In this document: positions 55,657-64,000 of the stretch, piece after piece
How positions within the stretch are numbered: position 1 is the stretch's first letter
How the letters are laid out: every line of letters begins with the position of its first letter
Assembly: GCA_030841105.1 (NCBI GenBank)
Contig: JAVEDE010000095.1
Location: 124,001 to 188,000, forward strand
Source: Pyrinomonadaceae bacterium
GTDB lineage: Bacteria > Acidobacteriota > Blastocatellia > Pyrinomonadales > Pyrinomonadaceae
Reading direction: 5' to 3'
DNA length: 64,000 bases
Translations under genes and position numbers: made by a program
Notes under the pieces: model-generated
The model's input: only the letters and a program-made list of their open reading frames with translations
What the model was told of the DNA's origin: nothing
The model's database searches: none

Positions 55657-56421
55657 TCACGCCGTCTTCTTCTCTTCCTCGTACAAGTCGCGCAGGACTT
55701 CGGAGATGGGCGCGGGCTTCGGCGGCGGCGAGAGCGGCGGCGTGTTGGCACGGGCTTCGGCGGCGAGGGGCAGCCGGTGCGGGGCTTCTTGCGGCGACGT
55801 TTGAGTCGCGTGCGACGCGCCCATGTAGGAGTTGTGCGCCGTCATGTTTGCGGTCGCCGTCGCGGGCACGGCGTTGAGGTGGCGGCGGCTCTCTTCGAGC
55901 AGCGCGGCGGCGTGGGCGCGGCGCGTGCGTTCGAGTTTGCGGACGGCGGCGACGGTCTGCGGCCCTTCGGCCGGGTCGCGTTCCAGACGGCGCAGCACGC
56001 TCACGTAGCGGCGCAGTTCGGGCGAAGGCGCGGTGCGCTGCCGCTCGTCGCCCTCTTCGGATTCGACGACGTAGGCGAGGTGTTCGGCGGCGGCCTCGTG
56101 GTCGCCAGCGCGGTGGTAGAGCGCGCCGAGCGTGAAGTAGACGAGCGGCGGTGCGTCCGCCATCGAGTGGACGACCGACTCGCCCTGACCGATCACTTCC
56201 GTGATCTCGAAGCCGAACCAGCGTCGTTCGTCTTCGCGCAAGACGTCGCCGGCGGCGAGGTAGAAGTCGAAGATGCGGCGCGTCTCATGCTGCTCGGAAC
56301 GATCCACGGCGCGCCAGACGAAGTAGACCACGGTGGCGAAAAAGAAGATGACGGTCGGCGGGATGCCCATCAAGGCGAGCATCGCGAGGATCACGATGAT
56401 CGCCACCAACTTCTGCCCCAT
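55657..56421 (-). CDS. Membrane protein with a TPR-like cytoplasmic region
   Basis: A 254-residue protein with two N-terminal hydrophobic segments (LVAIIVILAMLALMGIPPTVIFFFATVVYFVW) and a helical region at about 65-180 (PPLVYFTLGALYHRAGDHEAAAEHLAYVVESE) that looks like one or two TPR units, then a disordered Thr/Ala/Pro-rich end. ATG 56421 has AAGG upstream; ATG 56442 would add seven residues. No family assigned. It precedes the Ser/Thr kinase gene and may be cotranscribed with it. Confidence 0.7.
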   Translation of the reverse strand: MGQKLVAIIVILAMLALMGIPPTVIFFFATVVYFVWRAVDRSEQHETRRIFDFYLAAGDVLREDERRWFGFEITEVIGQGESVVHSMADAPPLVYFTLGALYHRAGDHEAAAEHLAYVVESEEGDERQRTAPSPELRRYVSVLRRLERDPAEGPQTVAAVRKLERTRRAHAAALLEESRRHLNAVPATATANMTAHNSYMGASHATQTSPQEAPHRLPLAAEARANTPPLSPPPKPAPISEVLRDLYEEEKKTA

Positions 56422-56517
56422 GTCTCTGCCCTTGCTGCCCATAAAATTTTTCGCGCGCCCGTCGCTTAACTGTCGCCTGCCTGCCGCCCGTAAGTTCTGC
56501 TCACCCGAAACTTTGAC

Positions 56518-57597
56518 TCACGAACTTGCCCTGATGCGACGACGAATCGCCGCCCCGGCCTCCTTCGTGGAGAGCGTGCCGCCGAGGTCGCGCGTCGTCT
56601 CGCCCGCCGTGACTGACGCTCCGACCGCCGCTTCAACCGCCTCTCCCGCCGCCGTGAATCCAAGATATTCTAGCATCATCGCCGCGGTCAGAATAGAGCC
56701 TATCGGATTGGCGACGTTCTTGTCCGCGAGCGGCGGCGCGCTGCCGTGCACCGGCTCGAACAGAGAGACGCGGCCGGGGTGCATGTTGCCCGACGCGGCC
56801 ATCCCCAAGCCGCCCTGCAACGCCGCGCCGAGATCGGTCAGGATGTCGCCGAACAAGTTGTTCGTCACGATCACGTCGTACTGCGCCGGGTTGAGCACCA
56901 TGAACATCGCCATCGCGTCAACGTACTGGTGGTTCGCTTCGATCTCCGCGTAACCGCCCGCCACTTCGCGGAACACGCGCTGCCACAAATCGCCCCCGTA
57001 TCGCTGCACGTTCGATTTGTCGGCCATTGTCACCTTCCGCCGCCCGTGCGCGCGCGCGTACTCGAAGGCCGCGACGATGATGCGCTCGACGCCGTGGCGC
57101 GTGTTCAACTCCTCCTGCGTCGCGATCTCGTGCGGCGTCCCCTTTTTAAGAAAGCCGCCCGCGCCGATGTAAGAGCCTTCCGTGTTCTCGCGGAAGACGA
57201 CGAAGTCGATCTCTCCGGTCGTGCGATCTTTCAAAGGCGTCAGGCGCGCGTCGAGCAGGCGCACGGGGCGCAGGTTGATGTAGAGGTCGAGGCCGCGGCG
57301 CATGCCGAGCAGGATGTCCTCGGCGTGCTGGTTCGACTTCACGCGCGGGTCGCCGAACGCGCCCGCAAGTATCGCGTCGAACTCGTTCGAGAGCATCTCC
57401 AACGCGCCTTCGGGTAAACTCACGCCCTCGCGCAAAAACTTGTCCGCGCCCCAGTCGAAGTGTTGCAACTCGACCGCGACGCCGTGCGTCTCGCGCAAGT
57501 GTTCGAGCAGGGCGAGCGACTCGTTCGTCACCTCCGCGCCGATGCCGTCGCCGGGCACGACCGCGATTCTCTTCACGCCACTTGTTGTTGTCATCAT
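56518..57597 (-). CDS. leuB: 3-isopropylmalate dehydrogenase-type enzyme
   Basis: A 359-residue isocitrate/isopropylmalate dehydrogenase family member. RIAVVPGDGIGAEVTNESL at the N-terminus; substrate Arg/Lys/Asp in MRRGLDLYINLRPVR, FRENTEGSYIGAGGFLKKGTP, NHQYVDAMAMFMVLNPAQYDVIVTNNLFGDILTDLGAALQGGLGMA and FEPVHGSAP. The ENTEG-x(3)-GAGG...GTPHEIATQ pattern is like the actinobacterial form of LeuB. Alternatives are tartrate or homoisocitrate dehydrogenase; no other leucine genes are near. Twin ATGs at 57597/57594 follow GGAG. Confidence 0.75.
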   Translation of the reverse strand: MMTTTSGVKRIAVVPGDGIGAEVTNESLALLEHLRETHGVAVELQHFDWGADKFLREGVSLPEGALEMLSNEFDAILAGAFGDPRVKSNQHAEDILLGMRRGLDLYINLRPVRLLDARLTPLKDRTTGEIDFVVFRENTEGSYIGAGGFLKKGTPHEIATQEELNTRHGVERIIVAAFEYARAHGRRKVTMADKSNVQRYGGDLWQRVFREVAGGYAEIEANHQYVDAMAMFMVLNPAQYDVIVTNNLFGDILTDLGAALQGGLGMAASGNMHPGRVSLFEPVHGSAPPLADKNVANPIGSILTAAMMLEYLGFTAAGEAVEAAVGASVTAGETTRDLGGTLSTKEAGAAIRRRIRASS

Positions 57598-57617
57598 CTT
57601 CTCCGCCGTCTCTCGTC

Positions 57618-59777
57618 TCACGCGCTCACGCCGAGTTGCCAGAACAGGAAGCTCCACACGTCGGTCGCCTCCGCGATCTGCTTCGCCAGTGGTTTGCCCG
57701 CGCCGTGTCCCGCCTTCGTCTCGACGCGCAACAGGATCGGGTGCGCGCCGCCGTTCGCCGCCTGCAACGCCGCCGCAAACTTGCGCGCGTGCAACGGGTC
57801 AACGCGCGAATCCGACTCGGCCGTCGTGATGAGCGTCGCAGGGTATTTCGTGCCCGCCGCGACGCGGTGATAGGGCGAATAGGCGTGTAGGTAGGCAAAC
57901 TGGCGCGGGTCGTCGGCCGTGCCGTATTCGGGAATCCAGAGGCGCGCAATGAGGAAGCGTTGGTAGCGCAGCATGTCCGTCAAAGGCACGGAGCAGACGA
58001 CGGCGCGGAAGAGTTCGGGTCGCTGCGTCATGGCCGCCGCGACGAGCAGGCCGCCGTTCGAGCCGCCCTGAATGGCGAGCCGCTCGCGCGACGTGATCTT
58101 CTTCTCGATCAAATACCCGGCCGCCGCGATGAAGTCGTCGAAGACGTTCTGCTTCAAGCCGAGCATGCCGCGCTTGTGCCAGCCCTCGCCGTACTCGCCG
58201 CCGCCGCGCAAGTTCGCCACCGCGTAGACGCCGCCGCGTTCGAGCCAGAGATTGAGGCCGCGGTTGAACGCGGGCGTCTGCGAGACGTTGAAGCCGCCGT
58301 AGCCGTAGAGCAACGTGGGGTTCTTCCCGTCGTACTTCAAATTTTTGCGATGGACGACGAACATCGAGACGTTCGTGCCGTCCTTCGTCTGATAGAAGAC
58401 CTGCTTGACCTCAATCGCCTTCGCATCAACAGTCGGCGCGTCAACGCGCGCCCACTCGGCGAGCGCGCCCGTCGCCGCGTCGTAGCGGTAGACGACGGGC
58501 GGCAGCGCGTAGGAAGCGAAAGTGAAGAAAGCCTCGCCGCCGTCATCCTCGCCGCCGAACCCGCTGGCCGTGCCGAGCGTGGGCAGTTTCACGTCGCGCA
58601 CAAATTCGCCCGCACGCGTGAAGGCGCGCACGCGCGATGTGGCGCGCGCGAGTCCGTGGACGAGAATCTGCTCGCCGAGGACGGTGAACGAACCTATCCC
58701 TACGTCCTGCGATTCGGGGATCAACTCGCGCCACGCGGAACGCTTCGGGTTGGCCGCCGCCGCCTCGTAGATGCGCCCCTTCGCCGCGTCCTCGGTCGTC
58801 AAAATGTAGAGACGCCCATTCACGACGCGCGCCGTGTAGCTCGCGTCTTTGCCTTCGGCGAGCGGGACGAACCCGCCCGTCTCGTCGCGCAGGTCGCGCA
58901 GGTAGAGATCGTTTTTGCCCGGCCCGCGCGAGACGCTGACGGTGAGCCAGCGGCCGTCGCGCGAGAGGCCGACCGACGGCCACTCTGTCGGCCGCTCCTC
59001 GCGCCGGAAGAGTTCCGCGTCCTTCCCCGGATCGTCACCGAGTTGGTGCAGGAAGACGCGGCGGTGATAATTCTCCTCGCCCTTCGGAACTGTGCCGGGC
59101 GCGGGGAAACGCGTGTAGTAGAAGCCGTCTCCGGCGGGCAGCCACGCGAGCGAGGCGGCGCGCGTGAATGGAATTTTGTCTTTGAGGTTGCGCCCCGTGT
59201 CCACGTCCAAGACGTAGAGCGTTGACTGTTCGTTACCGCTCTCGGACAGGCCGTAGGCGAGCCGCTTGCCGTCGTGCGACTCGTACCACCAATCGAGCGC
59301 GATTGTGCCGTCCGGCGAGAGCGTGTTCGGATCGAGCAGCACGCGGTCTTTGCCCCCTATAGTGTTTGTGCCTTCGCGCACATAGAGCACGGGCTGGTTC
59401 TGCTGCCCCTCGCGCCGCGTGAAGAAGTAGCGGCCGCGCCGCGGCGTGGGCGCGCTGATCGTGCCGATGGAGAGCAGTTGCGAGAGACGCTGCGCGATCT
59501 TCTCACGCCCCGCGAGCGGGTCGAGCGCGCGGCGCGTGTACGCGTTCTGCGCGTCCGTCCACGCGCGCACCTCGCTTGAGTCGCCCTGCTCCAACCAGCG
59601 GTAGGGGTCGCTCACCTTGACGCCGTGCAGCGTCTCGACCAGAGACTCGGCGCGTGTCTCCGGCGGCTTTGAAGCGACGACGAAACTCTGCGATGCGGCG
59701 ACCGACGCGAGCGCGCAGACGGCAAGCAGCACGCGCCCGCAACGTCGCGCGGCGTGGATGCGAAGGTTAAGTTTCAT
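57618..59777 (-). CDS. Exported prolyl oligopeptidase (S9A)
   Basis: A 719-residue serine peptidase that cleaves short peptides after proline. A signal peptide ([16 protein letters not shown]) sends it to the periplasm. N-terminal [23 protein letters not shown], a beta-propeller (about 110-440), and an alpha/beta-hydrolase domain with nucleophile in [10 protein letters not shown], Asp in [13 protein letters not shown] and His in [10 protein letters not shown]. It lies between leuB and the M28/QC-like gene, 11 bp from the latter, so two exported peptide-processing enzymes are likely in one operon. Confidence 0.93.
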   Translation of the reverse strand: MKLNLRIHAARRCGRVLLAVCALASVAASQSFVVASKPPETRAESLVETLHGVKVSDPYRWLEQGDSSEVRAWTDAQNAYTRRALDPLAGREKIAQRLSQLLSIGTISAPTPRRGRYFFTRREGQQNQPVLYVREGTNTIGGKDRVLLDPNTLSPDGTIALDWWYESHDGKRLAYGLSESGNEQSTLYVLDVDTGRNLKDKIPFTRAASLAWLPAGDGFYYTRFPAPGTVPKGEENYHRRVFLHQLGDDPGKDAELFRREERPTEWPSVGLSRDGRWLTVSVSRGPGKNDLYLRDLRDETGGFVPLAEGKDASYTARVVNGRLYILTTEDAAKGRIYEAAAANPKRSAWRELIPESQDVGIGSFTVLGEQILVHGLARATSRVRAFTRAGEFVRDVKLPTLGTASGFGGEDDGGEAFFTFASYALPPVVYRYDAATGALAEWARVDAPTVDAKAIEVKQVFYQTKDGTNVSMFVVHRKNLKYDGKNPTLLYGYGGFNVSQTPAFNRGLNLWLERGGVYAVANLRGGGEYGEGWHKRGMLGLKQNVFDDFIAAAGYLIEKKITSRERLAIQGGSNGGLLVAAAMTQRPELFRAVVCSVPLTDMLRYQRFLIARLWIPEYGTADDPRQFAYLHAYSPYHRVAAGTKYPATLITTAESDSRVDPLHARKFAAALQAANGGAHPILLRVETKAGHGAGKPLAKQIAEATDVWSFLFWQLGVSA

Positions 59778-59788
59778 AGACTTGGGTT

Positions 59789-60853
59789 TCAGCGTGAGAG
59801 GCGTTGTTCGATGCGCGGCAAGCTGGCGACGACCGTCTCGCCGACGATCTGCAAACTGCGCGGCGAGATCTTGTCGAGCGTGTCCCCGGCCGTGTGCCAG
59901 TAGGAGTAGTCGCTGAGTTGGATCAGATCAACGACCGGAATCTCGGCCTGCAAGAACGGGAGATGATCGTCTTCCACTGTCTGCTGTGTGTTGGGGAATT
60001 GCGCGGCGTGTCCGAGTTCGCGCGCCGTCGTCCAGATGGCGTCCACGAGCCACGGGGTGCTGTACGTTTCGCGCGGGATGGAGAGATTCGTGTAGCCGAT
60101 CATGTCGAGCAGGATCATGGCGCGCACGCGTTTCGTCTCGCCGCGTTCGGCGAGTTGCGCGACGTAATGGCGGCTGCCGTAAGTGTTGTCGGGCGCGCCT
60201 GCGTTCGTGCATTGCTCCCATTCCAGACAGAAAGCCTCTTCGCCGTCGAAGAAGACGAATTGGTAGGTGAAGCGCGGCTTGCGTCCAGAGGCGGCGACGG
60301 CGCGCGCGATCTCGACGAGCGCGCCCGTGGAAGAGCCGCCGTCGTTCGCGCCGACGAAGCGAAACTCTTTGAAGGGCTTCGTGTCGTAGTGGCTGGCGAC
60401 GATGATCACGTCCGTGGACTCGCCCGTGAGTTCCGCCGTCAAGTTCACCATCCGGCGCGCGCCGCCGGGGGTCTGCGCCGTGAACTCGTCGGCCGTCACT
60501 TTCAACCCGGCGGCTTCGAGTTCGCCCGACAGGTATTCGCGCGTGCGCGCCAGTTCCGCCGAACCCGCGGGACGCGCCCCGATCTCGACCATCCGCCGCA
60601 CGTGCGCGAAGGCGCGCTCGCCGTCGAAAGCGTTCGCCGTCTGCGTCGCAGTCGTCGCCGTTGCCGAAGGCGTGGCGGACGCGGCGTTGCCCTGCGCGTT
60701 GTTGTTCGCCTGATTGCCGTTCTGGCAGCCGTTGAGTGCGAGCGCGAGAAGCAGCAGGAGGAGCGCGTGCGCGTAACTCGACGGCGCGACGGCCGGGACG
60801 CGGCGCGGCGATGGCGGCGCGTCGTTCGTAGTTTCTGGCGACTTATGATCCAT
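59789..60853 (-). CDS. M28-family zinc protein, glutaminyl-cyclase-like lipoprotein
   Basis: A 354-residue protein with a long N-terminus, then a lipoprotein signal (LLLLLLALALNGCQNGN) and an Asn/Ala/Thr-rich linker. The catalytic domain has VASHYDTKPF, GANDGGSSTGALVEIA (metal Asp), FVFFDGEEAF (Glu), LLDMIGYTN, and the end EDDHLPFLQAEIPVVDLIQ...YWHTAGDTLDK. The FFDGEEAF, YGSRHYVAQ and WHTAGDT combination is closer to glutaminyl-peptide cyclotransferase than to aminopeptidases. It may cap N-terminal Gln of exported proteins or trim peptides. Confidence 0.85.
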   Translation of the reverse strand: MDHKSPETTNDAPPSPRRVPAVAPSSYAHALLLLLLALALNGCQNGNQANNNAQGNAASATPSATATTATQTANAFDGERAFAHVRRMVEIGARPAGSAELARTREYLSGELEAAGLKVTADEFTAQTPGGARRMVNLTAELTGESTDVIIVASHYDTKPFKEFRFVGANDGGSSTGALVEIARAVAASGRKPRFTYQFVFFDGEEAFCLEWEQCTNAGAPDNTYGSRHYVAQLAERGETKRVRAMILLDMIGYTNLSIPRETYSTPWLVDAIWTTARELGHAAQFPNTQQTVEDDHLPFLQAEIPVVDLIQLSDYSYWHTAGDTLDKISPRSLQIVGETVVASLPRIEQRLSR

Positions 60854-60925
60854 GTGTGAGCGGGCGGCGGTGCGCGCGGCGCGTGCTTCGAGCGGCGCGC
60901 GGGCGACGGCGTTGGAAAAGTTTTT

Positions 60926-61507
60926 TTACGAAGAGGGCTTGTCTGCTTCTGGACTTTTCGGCGCGCCCGCGACGTGCTCGGCGGGGCGTCGCGCCTGCCG
61001 CTCGCGGCGCGCGCGCGAACGTCCGAAGTTGACGACGTAATCCAGCCCCTTCTCGAAGTACGAGACGGGCACGTCGGTGATAGACTTGAACGTTTGCGAG
61101 GCGGCGATGTATTCGAGTTCGACGAGCGTAGCGAGTTTTTGCTGCAAGGGCATCTCGCGGAATTCGGCGCGCAAATCCTGCTTCACTTCCTCGGCCGTCT
61201 CCTCTCGCTCCGTGACGGGGACGGGTTCGAGCACGAGGTCGCCCGCGCGCTCGACTTTACTCTGACAGGCGAGCCGCTCGCCCGCGGCGAGTCGTTCGGG
61301 GCTGAGCCGCGTGCGCTCAGCCTCGGTTAGACCTGACAACAGCGTCGCGCCCTCGCGCACGATCACGGCGCAGGTGTCGCACTCACCGCGCCCCTCACAT
61401 TCGGCGGGCAGGCGCAAGCCCAGACGCTTCGCCGCGTCCCACAGGTATGTCCCCTCCGCCACCACGCCGTGCAGTCCGTCCGGCACAAATTCCACATTCA
61501 CGCTCAT
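60926..61507 (-). CDS. 2Fe-2S ferredoxin-domain protein
   Basis: About 193 residues. The first 90 are a plant-type 2Fe-2S fold with cysteines in ECEGRGECDTCAV and RLACQSKV (Cx5Cx2C...C). The C-terminal 100 residues form a separate helical part (EEVKQDLRAEFREMPLQQKLATLVELEYIAASQTFKSI) ending in an Arg-rich, Lys/Ser tail; I do not recognise it. Electron carrier with unknown partner. ATG 61507 is preferred to GTG 61513. Confidence 0.82.
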   Translation of the reverse strand: MSVNVEFVPDGLHGVVAEGTYLWDAAKRLGLRLPAECEGRGECDTCAVIVREGATLLSGLTEAERTRLSPERLAAGERLACQSKVERAGDLVLEPVPVTEREETAEEVKQDLRAEFREMPLQQKLATLVELEYIAASQTFKSITDVPVSYFEKGLDYVVNFGRSRARRERQARRPAEHVAGAPKSPEADKPSS

Positions 61508-61593
61508 ACGCACACCCCCACACTGTTCTCTGGTCTGTCTGGCTCAATTTCCTTCGGGAGACAAATCGGAACTTACAACAACGGCGGGCAAAT

Positions 61594-61708
61594 GTAAAAA
61601 GGGGAAAGGCGAAGGGGTAAAGGGGAAGGGGCAAGGGGTAAAGGTAAGACGAGGAACGGAACAGCTTTCGGTTTCCCTTTCCCCCTTACCCTTTTCCCTT
61701 TCCCCTTA
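61594..61708. repeat. Inverted repeat, GGGGTAAAGGGG family
   Basis: AAAAAGGGGAAAGGCGAAGG and GGTAAAGGGGAAGGGGCAAG (61596-61646) face TTTCCCTTTCCCCCTTACCC and TTTTCCCTTTCCCC (61672-61706). Fills the gap between the Fur gene stop (61712) and the ferredoxin start. Same family as 15288-15399. Confidence 0.85.
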
Positions 61709-61711
61709 CGG

Positions 61712-62218
61712 TTAATGGGTGCTGGGCGCGCTGGCGAACCTGACGCGCGGCTCGGCGGCGGTCTCCTCTTTCTTCGGCTTGCCGTTGCTCTCGCGGCGGC
61801 AGTCGGCGCACGAACCGAACATGCGCAGCGTGTGGTGCGTGGACTCGAAGCCGTGCTTGGAGGCGATTGACTCCTGAAGGGCTTCGAGTTGTTCGGAGTA
61901 GAACTCGATGGTCTTCCCGCATTCGGTGCAGATCAGGTGATCGTGGTGCGGGTGTTTGTAGTTGTGCTCGTAGCGCGTGCGGCCGTCGCCGAAGCGCACC
62001 TCGCGCGCCAGCCCCGCGTCGGTCAGGAGTTTGAGCGTGCGGTAGACGGTGGTCTGCCCGATCTCCGGGTCTTCCTTCTGCACGAGCCGGTAGAGGTCTT
62101 CGCTCGACAGGTGCTCCTCGGTGCGCAGAAAGACGTCGAGGATGAGATCGCGCTGCGCCGTGCGCTTCAAGCCCGCGCGCTGGATGTGGCGATGAAAAAC
62201 TTCTTGCTCTTCAGTCAT
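61712..62218 (-). CDS. Fur-family metal-responsive repressor
   Basis: A 168-residue Fur/PerR/Zur-type regulator. N-terminal winged helix ([54 protein letters not shown]), metal region [35 protein letters not shown], and a structural zinc site with CTEC and CADC. The metal cannot be decided. ATG 62218 gives the usual length; GTG 62266 would add 16 residues without a ribosome binding site. It is 130 bp from the tRNA on the opposite strand. Confidence 0.9.
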   Translation of the reverse strand: MTEEQEVFHRHIQRAGLKRTAQRDLILDVFLRTEEHLSSEDLYRLVQKEDPEIGQTTVYRTLKLLTDAGLAREVRFGDGRTRYEHNYKHPHHDHLICTECGKTIEFYSEQLEALQESIASKHGFESTHHTLRMFGSCADCRRESNGKPKKEETAAEPRVRFASAPSTH

Positions 62219-62348
62219 AACCTGCTTCCGTGGTTCGGCTGAAACCGGCTCGGTGATTGTGGACACGCCGGGATTTTAACATCACCGCGCGGGAAGTGTG
62301 AAGAAGTTGGCCGCGCCGCCGCCCTCGTGCTATCTTTCCGCGCATGGT

Positions 62349-62434
62349 GCCGGGGTGGCGGAATGGCAGACGCGACGGACTTAAAATCCGTTGGCCGTAA
62401 GGCCGTGAGGGTTCGAGTCCCTCCCTCGGCACCA
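62349..62434 (+). tRNA. tRNA-Leu (anticodon UAA)
   Basis: Class II tRNA with acceptor arms GCCGGGG and CCTCGGC, discriminator A and encoded CCA (62432-62434), anticodon stem ACGGA/TCCGT with loop CTTAAAA (anticodon TAA at 62382-62384), long variable arm TGGCCGTAAGGCCGT, and T-arm GAGGGTTCGAGTCCCTC. The 3' end borders the AT-richer DNA that runs to the window end, as expected for an integration site. Confidence 0.95.
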
Positions 62435-62445
62435 ACTCACACTGT

Positions 62446-62513
62446 GTCAATTTGTAACCAAATTGACGCTTCTGCATAGACGGCAGCAGAAAGGGCATGG
62501 TGGCTTTCCATGC
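62446..62513. other. Two hairpins just after the tRNA
   Basis: GTCAATTTG-TAAC-CAAATTGAC (62446-62467, perfect 9 bp) and GCATGG-TGGCTTT-CCATGC (62495-62513). They could end tRNA transcription or be recombination-related structures next to an attachment site. Confidence 0.5.
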
Positions 62514-62558
62514 TCAACCATCTAGCCCAAGTGTTTCACACTACTCGACGGCTTGAGC

Positions 62559-63407
62559 ATGATTAACTGTAAAATTTGTGGCTCGACTGTTCCGGATAGT
62601 GAAGCTGTATGCCTGACATGCGGCACTCCAGCAGGAACACCTAATGTGCGAAGCGCCGATAGGCCGGAGGAGCTACAGGCTCTAGAAGAAAGATACCGGG
62701 CTGCATATGAAACAGCTAGAGATGGCAACTATTTATCAATACTTGAGGAATTTGACAAAGCTCTTAAACAGACTCACGCAGTTATTAATGTAGATGTAGA
62801 GTTCCTTCACTTTTTTACCAGAAATGCAAGAAACTTATATACTACTTATGAACGAGCCGTCGAAGGTCAAATGCGCAAGCCCGCTCTGTTGGAATTTGAT
62901 CAAAAACGGCGCGCGGTAGGAGGGGGTTTATTCGGCAGTTACGCGCGTGAAATATCATATGCGGCTTTATCGCTCGATGGTTCGGGGCCTCAATCATACG
63001 GCTCCTATGCGATGAAACTCCGAGACATTGCGATCAGAAATCGGGCAACCGTGCTGGAAAATAATAGTTATGATTTTGTGCAAAAAAACGATCTTAAACC
63101 CGGTAAGAACCCGCCTCTTGGTTACGTCGCGTCGTGGGACAACAGGCATAAGTTGGCTGTCGCAAAGCTGGGGGAATTCCTTACGCCCACGACGACAGTG
63201 GATGACTTTCCCAAGCTTTTGTTATCCAGCGCGGGGAGTCGTGCTACAGACGAATTTATTGAAGTGCTTATTTATGGAACTTTCGACTTCAATGCGATAG
63301 AGTCGGTAAAAGGAAGTTCGACGATCGGCTCAAGGGACGACCGAGATTTACTTCGGATGGTTAAGCAACACCTCAGCAGAGCCGGTAAAGAGTGGATAGA
63401 AGGATGA
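62559..63407 (+). CDS. Zinc-ribbon protein of unknown function, first gene of putative island
   Basis: A 282-residue protein. An N-terminal zinc ribbon (CKIC at 4-7, CLTC at about 20-23), a short linker, a helical region (ELQALEERYRAAYETARDGN), and a larger domain with REISYAALSLDGSGPQSYGS, IRNRATVLENNSYDFV and FIEVLIYGTFDFNAIESV. I do not recognise the family; the SYG...RATxxE pattern faintly recalls ADP-ribosyltransferase-like toxins. Codon use is AT-richer than the rest of the window (TTA, ATA, AAT frequent). TTG 62553 is an alternative start. It overlaps the next gene by ATGA. Confidence 0.72.
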   Translation: MINCKICGSTVPDSEAVCLTCGTPAGTPNVRSADRPEELQALEERYRAAYETARDGNYLSILEEFDKALKQTHAVINVDVEFLHFFTRNARNLYTTYERAVEGQMRKPALLEFDQKRRAVGGGLFGSYAREISYAALSLDGSGPQSYGSYAMKLRDIAIRNRATVLENNSYDFVQKNDLKPGKNPPLGYVASWDNRHKLAVAKLGEFLTPTTTVDDFPKLLLSSAGSRATDEFIEVLIYGTFDFNAIESVKGSSTIGSRDDRDLLRMVKQHLSRAGKEWIEG

Positions 63408-64000
63408 TTCAGCAGGCATACGTCTCAGGCCAACTCGGCAGGGTCATTTATACAAAGGATGACCGATATTTTCTTCTCCAGATCGAGCGATTGGAGGAGC
63501 CGGTTGAGTGCCGCCCGATGGATCTGTCCACGTTTTTCAACTATGGCGCGGAAATTACCACTTTCTCCGGCGCGCAACTTGATCTTGCCCAACTCAAAAA
63601 CCAACTCATCACACAGCGGCAGGCGTATCGCGCCCTGGCGATGGTCATTAGCGGACTGGACGAAGAATTAGATCAAGAGTCTCGTCAAACCGCGATAGAG
63701 GCTGCGGAAAGTCTTTTCAGAGACGCGCCGACGCTCCGCTTCGTCAGGGCTAGAATGTTGTCCCGGCCTTTGCCCGCGGAAGCAGACATAGAGGTCGCAA
63801 GAGACATCGCCATCCGCCTTGAAGCTACTTCCGTTGGCTTCTTGTATCAAAATGCTCTCGACTGTGGGCAGGCTATTTGTCTCGTTTATGAGACTTGGCT
63901 GGAAGCAGCCCCTGAATATTTTGCGTCTCAGGAGGAGCGAGTTGAAGGGGAAAGACTGCTACTGGAGCTTGGCGTCTTTGCCGACATGGCGCAGGCGCTA
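63404..64000 (+). CDS. Unrecognised protein, second gene of putative island, 3' end outside window
   Basis: The ATG at 63404 overlaps the previous stop codon (ATGA) and the frame stays open for 199 codons to the window edge. It begins MIQQAYVSGQLGRVIYTKDD, with a predicted beta-rich first 60 residues and a helical rest (LAQLKNQLITQRQAYRALAM, ARDIAIRLEATSVGFLYQNA). No motif identified. Translational coupling to the zinc-ribbon protein suggests that the two act together. Confidence 0.7.
   Translation, partial: MIQQAYVSGQLGRVIYTKDDRYFLLQIERLEEPVECRPMDLSTFFNYGAEITTFSGAQLDLAQLKNQLITQRQAYRALAMVISGLDEELDQESRQTAIEAAESLFRDAPTLRFVRARMLSRPLPAEADIEVARDIAIRLEATSVGFLYQNALDCGQAICLVYETWLEAAPEYFASQEERVEGERLLLELGVFADMAQAL

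Overview
The window is GC-rich, densely packed bacterial chromosome. It looks like an Acidobacteriota genome, probably of the Blastocatellia/Pyrinomonadaceae type. The grounds are a VWFA-related protein of the acidobacterial kind, a Uma2-family protein, a stand-alone ClpB-D2-like ATPase, a PBP1 with a UB2H-like N-terminal region, and a Gram-negative lipid A/heptose pathway. This placement is inference; no 16S rRNA or other phylogenetic marker is present.

Layout: 1-3.8 kb holds priA (5' end cut off), lpxD and a small unknown gene with a clear promoter. 3.9-12 kb (mostly minus strand) holds a ferritin-like protein, an SDR reductase, an operon of a radical SAM protein and an MGDG-synthase-like glycosyltransferase, and an NtrX/NtrY-like two-component pair. 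12-19.2 kb holds a CPBP protease, citrate synthase, a SAM hydrolase (DUF62), a glycine-zipper exported protein, a cysteine desulfurase with an IscU-like partner, and a Uma2 protein. 19.3-26.7 kb (minus) holds a TonB-domain protein, an ECF sigma/anti-sigma pair, and an operon of PBP1, a 58-residue lipoprotein and a VWFA protein. 27-35.3 kb (plus) holds a K+ channel and an ADP-heptose/LPS core cluster (epimerase, two GT9 heptosyltransferases, gmhB, hldA, hldC, a methyltransferase, DUF3108). 35.4-42.7 kb holds a YefM/YoeB-like toxin-antitoxin pair with an amber codon in the toxin, a GNAT acetyltransferase, DUF4912 plus GH57 branching enzyme, GDPD, an AraC regulator and inositol-phosphate synthase. 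43-48.4 kb holds the ClpB-D2-like ATPase, a HEAT-repeat protein, a J-domain membrane protein and an LpxL-like acyltransferase. 48.5-62.2 kb is one long minus-strand run: pepA, smpB, gpsA, plsY, cinA, a Ser/Thr kinase, a TPR-like membrane protein, leuB, prolyl oligopeptidase, an M28/QC-like protease, a 2Fe-2S ferredoxin and a Fur-family regulator. A tRNA-Leu(UAA) at 62.35 kb is followed by visibly AT-richer DNA with two overlapping unrecognised genes, the second cut by the window end; this looks like the start of a genomic island.

The strongest unexplained signal is in the gaps between genes. About seventeen of them hold short oligomers (7-12 bp) repeated in tandem and usually arranged as inverted repeats. 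There are several sequence families (units such as GTGACAAGTGACA, GTTTCAGGTTTCA, GGGGTAAAGGGG, GTAAATCGTAAATC, AACGATGAAC, GCGAAGGCGCGAAG, GTTGTCCGTCGTC). Stems reach 27-32 bp. They often start on the stop codon of the upstream gene and in three cases form the C-terminal tail of its protein. They recall the short tandemly repeated repetitive (STRR) sequences of cyanobacteria but are palindromic.
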